Positions 1-4,984 are shown, numbered from the stretch's first letter. The stretch is 6,965 nucleotides of DNA from Candidatus Pelearchaeum sp. (GCA_015520425.1 WAQC01000054.1:1-6965); one strand, 5' to 3'. Notes: generated by a model from the sequence alone, not told the origin. Numbers and translations: made by a program.

Positions 1-1
1 G

Positions 2-451
2 ACTACGTTAGCGCGTATCTACTTTCATGATTTCGGTGGTAGGATATTTCTTACTGTTCTTCAGAAGAAGCATTTTGCTAATGCCGTCGCCTCTATACTC
101 TCACATCACCTGTTCCTGACATACAGGGGTGTTGTGGAGGCGCAGATTCCAGCGGATAATCTCAGGACTTTCCACGAGAGGAACCCAGAAGCGACGAAGG
201 TGATTTATTTTGATAACTTGGATTTCCCAGGTGTGGATAAGGTTGCTCTCTACGGCGACTCGCTCAAGACTACTGGGAAGTATGAGGAGTATTTGATGCA
301 TGGGAAGATTTGGTATCTCGTCTTCACGGTTCAGGGGAGTAATGCTGTTCTGGGGCTTACTAGGAACTGCGTGGTAACTTCTTTCTCAAGAATATCTGAG
401 GACAAGTTTATGGACTATGTTGTGGAGCATGTTTTTCCGCTTATCAGGTAG
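2..451 (+). CDS. Hypothetical protein, 5'-truncated by the window edge
   Basis: The reading frame is open from the left edge to a TAG at 449-451, giving 149 visible residues, so the true start lies outside the window. A GTG at 134 could be called as a start, but the frame upstream of it reads as ordinary protein (ARIYFHDFGGRIFLTVLQKK...), so a start there is unlikely. I do not recognise the family. The visible part is a soluble mixed alpha/beta-looking protein with no membrane segment, no cysteine pairs and no clear catalytic motif. Recognisable stretches are EAQIPADNLRTFHERNPEA, VIYFDNLDFPGVDKVALYGDS and HGKIWYLVFTVQGSNAVLG. Its composition differs from the neighbours: bases 181-300 are about 46% GC by hand count, against about 62% for 1801-1860, and T-ending codons are frequent. 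This could point to transfer. It overlaps the end of the convergent MscS-like gene by 8 nt. Confidence 0.6.
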   Translation, partial: TTLARIYFHDFGGRIFLTVLQKKHFANAVASILSHHLFLTYRGVVEAQIPADNLRTFHERNPEATKVIYFDNLDFPGVDKVALYGDSLKTTGKYEEYLMHGKIWYLVFTVQGSNAVLGLTRNCVVTSFSRISEDKFMDYVVEHVFPLIR

Positions 452-1244
452 CCCGCGCATGAGCCCCAACATAAGCCCTGCTGGCTGATTCGGCCAGCTT
501 CGCGTATATTCTCTCAAGTATGAGCGACGCTAGGGACTCTGCCTTGGTTGGTGTTAGTATGTAGAGCCTTAGCTGAAGCTCCACCTCGTCGCCTCTTATA
601 GACACAACGCGGACATCAGCAGCACGTCCAGCGGCCAGCTCACTCTTAGCAACGTCAGTCCCAACCTTGAGCATTATCAGCTTAACATCACTCAGATTAA
701 CACTCCTACCATTAACAACCACATTAACCGTTACCAAGCCTGCGCCAGACTTAGTATAGTTTAGTATCCGCTCCTTGAGGAACATCGTGTTTGGATGATA
801 CTCGTAGCGTAGGTCTGGGGTTACTAGGAGCGTATGCACCTCGCCTATTTTCTGGATTTTGTATAGCTGGTTGGAGATGCTTATCACGTCTCCTTCCCTT
901 ACTGTTCTGGTCATTCTCAGGATGTCTCCAGCGAGCATGTTTGTTAGTGGTGTGTATAGCAGGGCTATTGCGCCGCCTAGGGTTACGGCCATTATCATCG
1001 CCTCTCCAAACGTTAGGTTGAGCGTTGAATAGGCCATTACCGAGCCGACTGTGATTGATGATATTGTTCCGATTAGCTTTACCAGTCCGCTTATCCTGTG
1101 TGAGATTATGGCTATTAGTGGTGCCGCTACTTTGCGCACGGCTATTATAGCTAGTGCTGTGAGCGTTATGGCTAGAAGCGGCTCCGCTAAATGTGCTGGC
1201 AGCGGTACTGCTTCCACTAGCTCAGGCGGCAGCTCTAAAGCCAT
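444..1244 (-). CDS. Small MscS-family mechanosensitive ion channel
   Basis: This 266-residue integral membrane protein probably forms a homo-oligomeric channel that opens under membrane tension to release solutes on osmotic downshift. Hydrophobic segments lie at about residues 20-48, 56-75 and 84-106. The last is Gly/Ala-rich (TLGGAIALL) and runs into the pore-lining helix continuation (TNMLAGDILRM). The MscS beta-domain follows: REGDVISI (about 116-123), IGEVHTLLVTPDLRYEYHPN (133-152) and LNYTKS (161-166). These match the family pattern GD.V.I...G.V..I......TPD....IPN...N. The C-terminal alpha/beta region spans about 170-250. The length is close to the minimal three-helix MscS. The ATG at 1244 sits about 5 nt from the transcription start expected from the TTTAAG box at 1273-1278, and I see no Shine-Dalgarno, so the mRNA is probably nearly leaderless. 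Family assignment is good; ion selectivity cannot be read from the sequence. Confidence 0.82.
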   Translation of the reverse strand: MALELPPELVEAVPLPAHLAEPLLAITLTALAIIAVRKVAAPLIAIISHRISGLVKLIGTISSITVGSVMAYSTLNLTFGEAMIMAVTLGGAIALLYTPLTNMLAGDILRMTRTVREGDVISISNQLYKIQKIGEVHTLLVTPDLRYEYHPNTMFLKERILNYTKSGAGLVTVNVVVNGRSVNLSDVKLIMLKVGTDVAKSELAAGRAADVRVVSIRGDEVELQLRLYILTPTKAESLASLILERIYAKLAESASRAYVGAHARAT

Positions 1245-1270
1245 CTACGGGGCTTATCCCAGCCCAGCGC

Positions 1271-1286
1271 ATCTTAAATCTTCACA
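1271..1286 (-). promoter_or_regulatory. TATA/BRE promoter of the MscS-like gene
   Basis: Read on the minus strand, GAAGATTTAAGAT contains a TATA box, TTTAAG (1278-1273), preceded by a purine-rich BRE-like GAAGA. The box centre is about 31 bp from the ATG at 1244, which predicts transcription starting close to the start codon. The same nine bases, AAGATTTAA, form the hflX promoter at 6097-6105. The upstream part of the box lies inside the inverted repeat at 1277-1307. Confidence 0.6.
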
Positions 1287-1307
1287 AGACTCGGCTCTGT
1301 GAAGATT
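1277..1307. repeat. Perfect 10-bp inverted repeat overlapping the MscS promoter (candidate operator)
   Basis: AATCTTCACA (1277-1286) and TGTGAAGATT (1298-1307) are exact reverse complements separated by 11 nt. The arm centres are 21 bp apart, about two helical turns, as expected for a dimeric DNA-binding regulator contacting one face. The proximal arm covers the BRE and the first bases of the TATA box of the MscS-like gene. The site lies wholly in the 99-bp gap between the end of rpoP and the start of that gene. Repression by blocking TBP/TFB is the simplest reading. An RNA hairpin at the 3' end of the rpoP transcript is the alternative. Confidence 0.5.
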
Positions 1308-1343
1308 ATTCGGGTATTCTCCACCAGCCTACCCCTGGATGGC

Positions 1344-1547
1344 CTATACGGACATCCGTATAATGTCCTTGCCCAGCTCTGAGGTTTTTATGAGCTTCGC
1401 AGCAGGCGCCTTGGCTTTTTTAATCACGTTATAGCCGCACACGGGGCAGCGTGTCTCAGCCACCTTGGGCATCTTCTCCTTCTCAAACAGCCTACCACAC
1501 CTCACGCACTGGTATAGAATCTTGCCCTCCATCACGTGCTCGCTCAT
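1344..1547 (-). CDS. rpoP: DNA-directed RNA polymerase subunit P (Rpo12)
   Basis: This 67-residue protein is a small zinc-ribbon subunit of archaeal RNA polymerase, the counterpart of eukaryotic Rpb12, which sits in the Rpo3-Rpo10-Rpo11-Rpo12 assembly platform. A four-cysteine zinc site is visible: YQCVRC (C14, C17) and RCPVCGYNVIKKAKAP (C34, C37). The basic stretch after the second knuckle is typical of the family. The frame is open to 1652, but the 35 extra residues (MSIMLLAFSSAKCWNPF...) look non-coding and lie upstream of a good TATA box, so I start at the ATG at 1547. That start has a GAGAGG ribosome binding site 5 nt upstream; the ATG at 1532 is the alternative. The protein is somewhat longer than the usual 45-50 residues because of a C-terminal tail ending KTSELGKDIIRMSV. 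It is probably transcribed alone. Confidence 0.87.
   Translation of the reverse strand: MSEHVMEGKILYQCVRCGRLFEKEKMPKVAETRCPVCGYNVIKKAKAPAAKLIKTSELGKDIIRMSV
1345..1362. repeat. 18-bp palindrome across the rpoP stop codon
   Basis: TATACGGA (1345-1352) and TCCGTATA (1355-1362) are exact reverse complements around a 2-nt centre. The palindrome covers the last codons of rpoP and most of its stop. It lies about 70-90 bp upstream of the MscS promoter. A repeat of this size is expected about once by chance in 7 kb, so the role is uncertain. Confidence 0.3.
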
Positions 1548-1581
1548 AACAGCCTCTCTGAAACAGTAGCTACTGCCTGAG

Positions 1582-1590
1582 CATATAAAG
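1582..1590 (-). promoter_or_regulatory. TATA box of rpoP
   Basis: The minus strand reads CTTTATATG here, a near-consensus crenarchaeal TATA box. Transcription would start near 1560, leaving a 13-nt leader that holds the GAGAGG site (1553-1558) before the ATG at 1547. The complementary strand (TATAAAG) could also serve the divergent phosphoribosyltransferase operon, but with a longer leader. Confidence 0.6.
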
Positions 1591-1665
1591 CTATTCCATG
1601 CGAAGGGATTCCAGCATTTTGCCGATGAAAAGGCTAATAGCATGATAGACATAGCTAGGTTTTGG

Positions 1666-2316
1666 ATGATTTTCAGGAGTAGAACCGATGCTGGGCGCTT
1701 ATTGGCGTCTAAGCTTCGTGAAGCTGGGTTAGGTGATGCTGTGGTCTTGGCTATCCCTAGGGGAGGCGTCGTAGTAGGCTACGAGGTGGCTAAAGCCCTA
1801 AACGCCCCGCTGGACGTGGTCGTTCCCAGAAAGATAGGCGCGCCATACCAGCCTGAGCTCGCCGTGGGAGCAGTGGCCGAGGACGGCTCGCTGGTGATTG
1901 AAGAAAACATAGCCCAGCTAGTTGGTGCGTCTGACGAATACATAAGGGAGGCGGCCGAGATGGAGATACGGGAGATAAAAAGGAGGGTTGAGCGCTACCG
2001 CGGCGGTAGGCCGCCCGTTGATATACGCGGCAAGACGGTAATCCTCGTTGATGACGGCTTAGCTACTGGCGCCACCATGCGTGCTGCGATAAAATACGTC
2101 CGCGGCCTGGGTGCGCGGAAGATAGTCGTAGCAGTCCCAGTAGCTCCGCCAGAGACCGTCTCAAAGATACGCGCCGAGGTTGATGAGGTGTATTGCCTAC
2201 AAACCCCCAGCGAGTTCTATGCCATAGGGCAGTTTTACGAGGAGTTTGAGCAGACAAGCGATGAGGAGGTGATAAAACTACTCGCGACCGCAGCAAGGAT
2301 GGAGGCTGGGACGTAG
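1666..2316 (+). CDS. Predicted phosphoribosyltransferase (COG1926 type)
   Basis: This 216-residue cytosolic type I phosphoribosyltransferase would transfer ribose-5-phosphate from PRPP to, or release it from, an unidentified base or other acceptor. The PRPP-binding signature VDDGLATGAT (about residues 128-137) is intact and follows the strand TVIL. The N-terminal part AIPRGGVVVGYEVAKALNAP and VVPRKIGAPYQPELAVGAV are characteristic of the predicted PRTase group whose members begin M.F.DR.DAG..LA. That N-terminal pattern (MIFRSRTDAGRLLA) favours the ATG at 1666, which has AGGT 5 nt upstream; an in-frame ATG at 1642 would add eight residues. The substrate is unknown: a flexible hood that would show base specificity cannot be identified. 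It is the first gene of a three-gene operon, its stop codon being directly followed by the ATG of the DUF131 gene. No strong dedicated TATA box is visible; GAAAAGG at 1627-1633 is a weak candidate. Confidence 0.82.
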   Translation: MIFRSRTDAGRLLASKLREAGLGDAVVLAIPRGGVVVGYEVAKALNAPLDVVVPRKIGAPYQPELAVGAVAEDGSLVIEENIAQLVGASDEYIREAAEMEIREIKRRVERYRGGRPPVDIRGKTVILVDDGLATGATMRAAIKYVRGLGARKIVVAVPVAPPETVSKIRAEVDEVYCLQTPSEFYAIGQFYEEFEQTSDEEVIKLLATAARMEAGT

Positions 2317-2553
2317 ATGGCCCAGAACCAGAGCATCTTCGCACCATTCACATTCCTGGGAATCCTGCTCATAATACTGGGCATAATACTCGTAGCCCTC
2401 CCCATACTCTCGCGCATGTTTGAGAGGCTTGACAAGATTCACCCACTGTTGATATGGGGTACGCGGGTTGACGGCTTCTTCATAGGCACGTCGCCCATAC
2501 TCATAATAGCGCTGCTCCTCATCTATCTCATACTCCTGGCATTGAGGAGTTGA
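2317..2553 (+). CDS. DUF131 family small membrane protein
   Basis: This 78-residue protein is almost entirely two transmembrane helices, at about residues 11-31 (FTFLGILLIILGIILVALPIL) and 57-76, joined by a charged loop (SRMFERLDKIHPLLIWGTRVDG). The loop-to-helix motif GFFIGTSPILI resembles the DUF131/TIGR00304 family, an archaeal group of unknown function. The ATG directly follows the TAG of the phosphoribosyltransferase gene, and GGAGG at 2301-2305 lies 11 nt upstream, so translation is probably coupled. Its last four bases overlap the TTG start of the acetyltransferase gene. There is no signal peptide cleavage site and no enzymatic motif. The operon position suggests shared expression with the flanking genes but does not reveal its job. 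Confidence is high that the gene is real and moderate for the family. Confidence 0.75.
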   Translation: MAQNQSIFAPFTFLGILLIILGIILVALPILSRMFERLDKIHPLLIWGTRVDGFFIGTSPILIIALLLIYLILLALRS

Positions 2554-2996
2554 GCGGAACAGCAACAATTAGGAGAGCGGCGTTGAACGACCTGCTGGCA
2601 GTATATAATATTGAGCGGCAGTCCTTCAACCATCCTTACGGTCTTGTTGTATTCCTAACCCTACTAACCAGTCCCAGCTCGTTGTTCCTAGTAGCTGAGG
2701 ATGCGGGTAAAGTCGTGGGATATGCGGTGGCTAGGGTTGATGAGGGGAGCGCGTTACTCCTCTCCATAGCGGTTCATCCCCAGCACAGGAGGCGCGGCAT
2801 AGGCGCTTTACTGCTACGCAGCATAATTAGACAGCTCCCAGAGGAGGTGGAGTATCTAGACCTACAGGTAGCAGTCTCAAACCGCGTTGCGATAAGTTTC
2901 TATGAGAAGCATGGCTTTGAGAAGATAAGGATTATACCCAGATACTATAAGGATGGGGAAGACGCCTACCTAATGAGGCTGGCTCTCACTTCTTAG
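2550..2996 (+). CDS. rimI: RimI-type (Ard1-like) GNAT N-terminal acetyltransferase
   Basis: This 148-residue GNAT-fold enzyme should transfer acetyl from acetyl-CoA to protein N-termini; archaeal homologues act on many proteins including ribosomal ones. The N-terminal strand and helix read TIRRAALNDLLAVYNIERQS. The acetyl-CoA pyrophosphate loop follows the core strand LSIAVHPQHRRRGIGALLL (residues 71-89), where RRGIGA gives the R/Q-x-x-G-x-G/A motif. The C-terminal signature SNRVAISFYEKHGFEK and YYKDGEDAYLMRL (132-144) is diagnostic of RimI/Ard1. The start is a TTG at 2550 that overlaps the TGA of the DUF131 gene. The purine-rich GAGGAG touches it with no spacer. A TTG at 2583 has a better-placed AGGAG (7-nt spacer) but would remove the first GNAT strand, so I keep 2550. 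The last 11 nt overlap the convergent rps19e. Confidence 0.85.
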   Translation: MSGTATIRRAALNDLLAVYNIERQSFNHPYGLVVFLTLLTSPSSLFLVAEDAGKVVGYAVARVDEGSALLLSIAVHPQHRRRGIGALLLRSIIRQLPEEVEYLDLQVAVSNRVAISFYEKHGFEKIRIIPRYYKDGEDAYLMRLALTS

Positions 2997-3411
2997 CTAT
3001 TACGGCGCGGGCGGCCTCCTCCAGAAGCTTACGGCCCTTCGCCGTAACTGTACGGCCCTTCTTATCAGCCTTCGTAACTAGGTTGGCATTCTCCAGTTGT
3101 TGTAGGACTTTCCTTATTATTGCTCCGCTCCCAGGAGCGAAGTGCGGTGGGTGCTGGTTGGCCCTGTGCCTGCCGCCGTACATCTTACGCAGCCGCGAGA
3201 CACCCAGCGGGCCCTTAACGTAGAGCTTACGCAGCACCGCCGCAGCCCGTATATACCACCAGTCGGGGTTGGTGGGCGGCCTCTCCTTATGCACGCCAGT
3301 CTTTACGAACATCGCCCATGCTGGGGGCTTTACCAGCTGGTTTGTCTTGAGATACTCCGCTACCCTCTCTATGAGCTTCTGCGCATCTGCCCGCATTACT
3401 GTAAGCGACAT
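2986..3411 (-). CDS. rps19e: Small ribosomal subunit protein S19e (eS19)
   Basis: This 141-residue 30S ribosomal protein is shared by archaea and eukaryotes and has no bacterial counterpart. The eS19 hallmarks are all present: KLIERVAEYLKTNQLVKPPA, AMFVKTGVHKERPPTNPDWW, YIRAAAVLRKLYVKGPLGVS, the basic MYGGRHRANQHPPHF, and SGAIIRKVLQQLENANLV followed by a Lys-rich tail with KGRKLLE. The frame is open to a TTG at 3462, but family members begin close to the 'LTV...KLIERVAEYL' segment, so the ATG at 3411 is the best start and the 17 basic upstream residues are leader. GGAG lies only 1 nt before the ATG, so initiation is not classical. Two TATA-like boxes in the 70-nt gap to rnp4 could give it its own promoter in addition to read-through from rnp4. 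In other archaea S19e also lies next to the RNase P component 4 gene. Confidence 0.93.
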   Translation of the reverse strand: MSLTVMRADAQKLIERVAEYLKTNQLVKPPAWAMFVKTGVHKERPPTNPDWWYIRAAAVLRKLYVKGPLGVSRLRKMYGGRHRANQHPPHFAPGSGAIIRKVLQQLENANLVTKADKKGRTVTAKGRKLLEEAARAVIAKK

Positions 3412-3451
3412 ACTCCATCGCCGCTTGAGCTTCCTTCCTCTCCCCGCCTCC

Positions 3452-3473
3452 CTATAAAGCAATAATTTATAGG
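3452..3473 (-). promoter_or_regulatory. Tandem TATA-like elements ahead of rps19e
   Basis: The minus strand carries CCTATAAATTATT (3473-3461) and GCTTTATAG (3460-3452), both resembling archaeal TATA boxes, between the rnp4 stop and the S19e start. Predicted transcription starts are near 3442 and 3430, leaving leaders of roughly 20-30 nt. This AT-rich island stands out from the GC-rich surroundings and suggests that S19e has an internal promoter within the DUF763-rnp4-rps19e cluster. Confidence 0.5.
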
Positions 3474-3481
3474 CTTCTCAC

Positions 3482-3793
3482 CTAGGAGGCGTAGAAGCGC
3501 CTCGTGTGGCCGCATACCTTGCAGCGAACAACCACATGCGTCCCGCGGTTCTGCCTTACGCGTACTGAGAATGTTTGTGAGCCTATGAATGGTGTGCCGC
3601 ACTTACGGCAAAAACGGCGCTTCAACTTGATGGGGAGCCTTAGCCTTACTTTCTGGGCTAGGCGCTGCGCCTGCCTCACCGCCCTTACAGCGTACTCTGG
3701 GTATTCTGGATATATCTCAAACGCGAAGTCTATCGCCCTCCTTATCCTCTGGAGAGCGAATGCCCTCAGTGCTCTTTTACTAGGCCTGCGCAG
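3482..3793 (-). CDS. rnp4: RNase P protein component 4 (Rpr2/Rpp21), CTG start
   Basis: This 103-residue protein component of archaeal RNase P is the homologue of eukaryotic Rpp21/Rpr2. It works with Rpp29 to help the catalytic RNA remove tRNA 5' leaders. The N-terminal helical part ALQRIRRAIDFAFEIYPEYP (about 13-32) and AVRAVRQAQRLAQKVRLRLP (35-54) are followed by the zinc ribbon KRRFCRKCGTPFIG (C62, C65) and VVVRCKVCGHTRRF (C91, C94). The only canonical start in frame is GTG at 3679, which would remove 38 residues, including most of the conserved helices. Upstream, the frame is open to the TGA of the DUF763 gene at 3800-3802 with no ATG, GTG or TTG. A CTG at 3793 sits 6 nt after AGGGGGTGA, a near-perfect Shine-Dalgarno that contains that TGA, so I place the start there. 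Confidence 0.85.
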   Translation of the reverse strand: MRRPSKRALRAFALQRIRRAIDFAFEIYPEYPEYAVRAVRQAQRLAQKVRLRLPIKLKRRFCRKCGTPFIGSQTFSVRVRQNRGTHVVVRCKVCGHTRRFYAS

Positions 3794-3799
3794 GTCGCT

Positions 3800-3808
3800 T
3801 CACCCCCT
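3800..3808 (-). promoter_or_regulatory. Strong ribosome binding site of rnp4, overlapping the DUF763 stop
   Basis: The minus strand reads AGGGGGTGA. It can pair along all nine bases with the archaeal anti-Shine-Dalgarno (complement of AGGAGGTGA) if one G-U pair is allowed. Its last three bases are the TGA stop of the DUF763 gene. The spacer to the CTG at 3793 is AGCGAC, 6 nt. The GTG inside this site is also followed by an open codon run, but it reaches TAG after seven codons. Confidence 0.7.
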
Positions 3809-4915
3809 ACCGTAGAGCCTTCTCTCAAGGCTTAGCAACCTCTGTAATGCGTCCTTCTTCTCGCGCGCATCAATCTCAGAGGCCTCAACAGCCTCGCGGA
3901 GAAAGCCTATAACCTTATCCATCCTCCGCCTCTCAACAGGATAAGGAACACCATCCTTACCACCGTGAGCGAAGCTATACTTCACGGGGTCGCGCCAATC
4001 TACTTCGGCGCCGTAGATTATGCTAGCTACTAGCGCCAGCGCCCTTATTGTTGCTGGCCCCATACCCCTCACATCCACCAGCTCCTCATAGTTGGTGGGC
4101 TGCACATCGTATGCTCTCCTCACAGCGTCCCAGTCTATCCTCCGCGGCATGACTAGATGCGCTGGCGGCTTTATCTGCTCGTCTTTTGATGATGTAAAAG
4201 CTGTTAGCGTCTCCTGCTTTGATGATGCTACGTTTATGAGCCTTATGAGCTTCTGGGGGCTTTCCCTAACTATGTCCAGCGAGACGCGGCGCGCCTCCTC
4301 ACTCTCCCTGGATGTCATGTTAATCACCCGCTCCTCAACCCTGTCTCCAACAAGCCCGCTATGAGGCTCAACCACGAAGCTCCCCACATCCTCCCATAGC
4401 CAGTGGTATCTCCGCGCATAGCCGTTGGCATCGTTCATGCCCTGCTGGATTACAGCCCACTCCCCAGAGGAGGTATATGCTATTATGTGGTGGTATATGC
4501 TGTACCCATCTTGGAGGACAGCGTTATCCACCTTGGCGGCTAGCCTGCTCGCCCTATACAGCTTCTCAGCGGTAGTCTCGTTCAGTTGGGCTGAGCTTAG
4601 CTGCTCCTGAACAGTCCTGCTCATCCTACCCTTACCACCAGCAAGCGCTACGCCGTGCTCCTCAAGGCTCAGCGCCTCGCGGAGAGAGCCTGTAACGACT
4701 GTGGTAAGCCCGCTTGAGTGCCAGTCAAAGCCCAGCACACAGCCGAATGACTGAAACCAGAAGGGGTCGCCTAGGCGGCGTAAGACTTCCCGCTCACCAT
4801 AGTCATCAACTATAACACGTACTATGGCAGACGCTAGGTGCTTCATCCTACGGACAAGCCAAGAGGGCGCGTGGCCCTCGTGGAGTGGGAGGTCAGCCGT
4901 ACCAGTTATCCGCAT
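3800..4915 (-). CDS. DUF763 family protein with helix-hairpin-helix motif
   Basis: This 371-residue protein belongs to DUF763 (COG1415), conserved in archaea and some bacteria, with no established activity that I know of. Signature segments are TGTADLPLHEGHAPSWLVRR (4-23), FWFQSFGCVLGFDWHSSGLT (52-71), KVDNAVLQDGYSIYHHIIAY (128-147), WAVIQQGMN (153-161), ARRYHWL (167-173) and EPHSG (183-187). A helix-hairpin-helix nucleic-acid-binding motif, YEELVDVRGMGPATIRALAL, lies at about 276-295. The C-terminus is charged and helical (330-370). The many invariant-looking D, H, E, Q residues suggest an enzyme acting on nucleic acid; that is inference. Homologues start at the MR.TGTADLPLH segment, so I use the ATG at 4915. 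The frame continues to 5188 but there overlaps nep1 and reads as shadow. It is the first gene of the cluster with rnp4 and rps19e. Confidence 0.87.
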   Translation of the reverse strand: MRITGTADLPLHEGHAPSWLVRRMKHLASAIVRVIVDDYGEREVLRRLGDPFWFQSFGCVLGFDWHSSGLTTVVTGSLREALSLEEHGVALAGGKGRMSRTVQEQLSSAQLNETTAEKLYRASRLAAKVDNAVLQDGYSIYHHIIAYTSSGEWAVIQQGMNDANGYARRYHWLWEDVGSFVVEPHSGLVGDRVEERVINMTSRESEEARRVSLDIVRESPQKLIRLINVASSKQETLTAFTSSKDEQIKPPAHLVMPRRIDWDAVRRAYDVQPTNYEELVDVRGMGPATIRALALVASIIYGAEVDWRDPVKYSFAHGGKDGVPYPVERRRMDKVIGFLREAVEASEIDAREKKDALQRLLSLERRLYGRG

Positions 4916-4958
4916 CCAGATATTATTCGGCCCAGTCGGATTAATGGTTATCGGCTGC

Positions 4959-4967
4959 CTTTTATGG
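4959..4967. promoter_or_regulatory. Shared divergent promoter of DUF763 and nep1
   Basis: CTTTTATGG on the plus strand (CCATAAAAG on the minus) is the only TATA-like element in the 69-bp gap between the two starts. On the plus strand its centre is about 23 bp before the GTG at 4985, which suits leaderless nep1 transcription. On the minus strand it predicts a start near 4937, about 22 nt before the DUF763 ATG. Both directions may use the same or overlapping boxes. Confidence 0.5.
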
Positions 4968-4984
4968 CCTAGCCTCAGGTAGGC

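Noticed and set aside
1250..1265. Short hairpin (5-bp arms GGGCT/AGCCC, 6-nt loop) just before the MscS-like start
   Set aside because: Arms this short are common by chance, and the predicted transcription start lies at its edge, so it would not be in the mRNA.
791..1302. Plus-strand open frames inside the MscS-like gene
   Set aside because: They are shadows of a gene with clear family motifs and membrane segments on the minus strand; their own translations show no domain.
1548..1652. 35-residue N-terminal extension of rpoP
   Set aside because: It lies upstream of and across a good TATA box (1582-1590), has no match to Rpo12, and a proper ribosome binding site precedes the ATG at 1547.
3412..3462. 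TTG start for rps19e at 3462
   Set aside because: It adds 17 basic residues absent from the family and would fall within the TATA-like elements; the ATG at 3411 matches the usual N-terminus.
3482..3679. 65-residue version of rnp4 starting at GTG 3679
   Set aside because: It removes most of the conserved N-terminal helices and lacks a ribosome binding site; the protein-like frame continues to a CTG with a strong one.
3800..3802. TGA read-through producing a DUF763-Rnp4 fusion
   Set aside because: Both halves are complete by family comparison, and the TGA sits inside an ideal Shine-Dalgarno for a separate start; nothing suggests selenocysteine or suppression.
4186..4230. Possible C/D box sRNA (two TTTGATGATG repeats on the plus strand)
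   Set aside because: No CTGA D or D' boxes lie at the required positions; the repeat is the complement of two Ser-Ser-Lys codon runs in the DUF763 protein.
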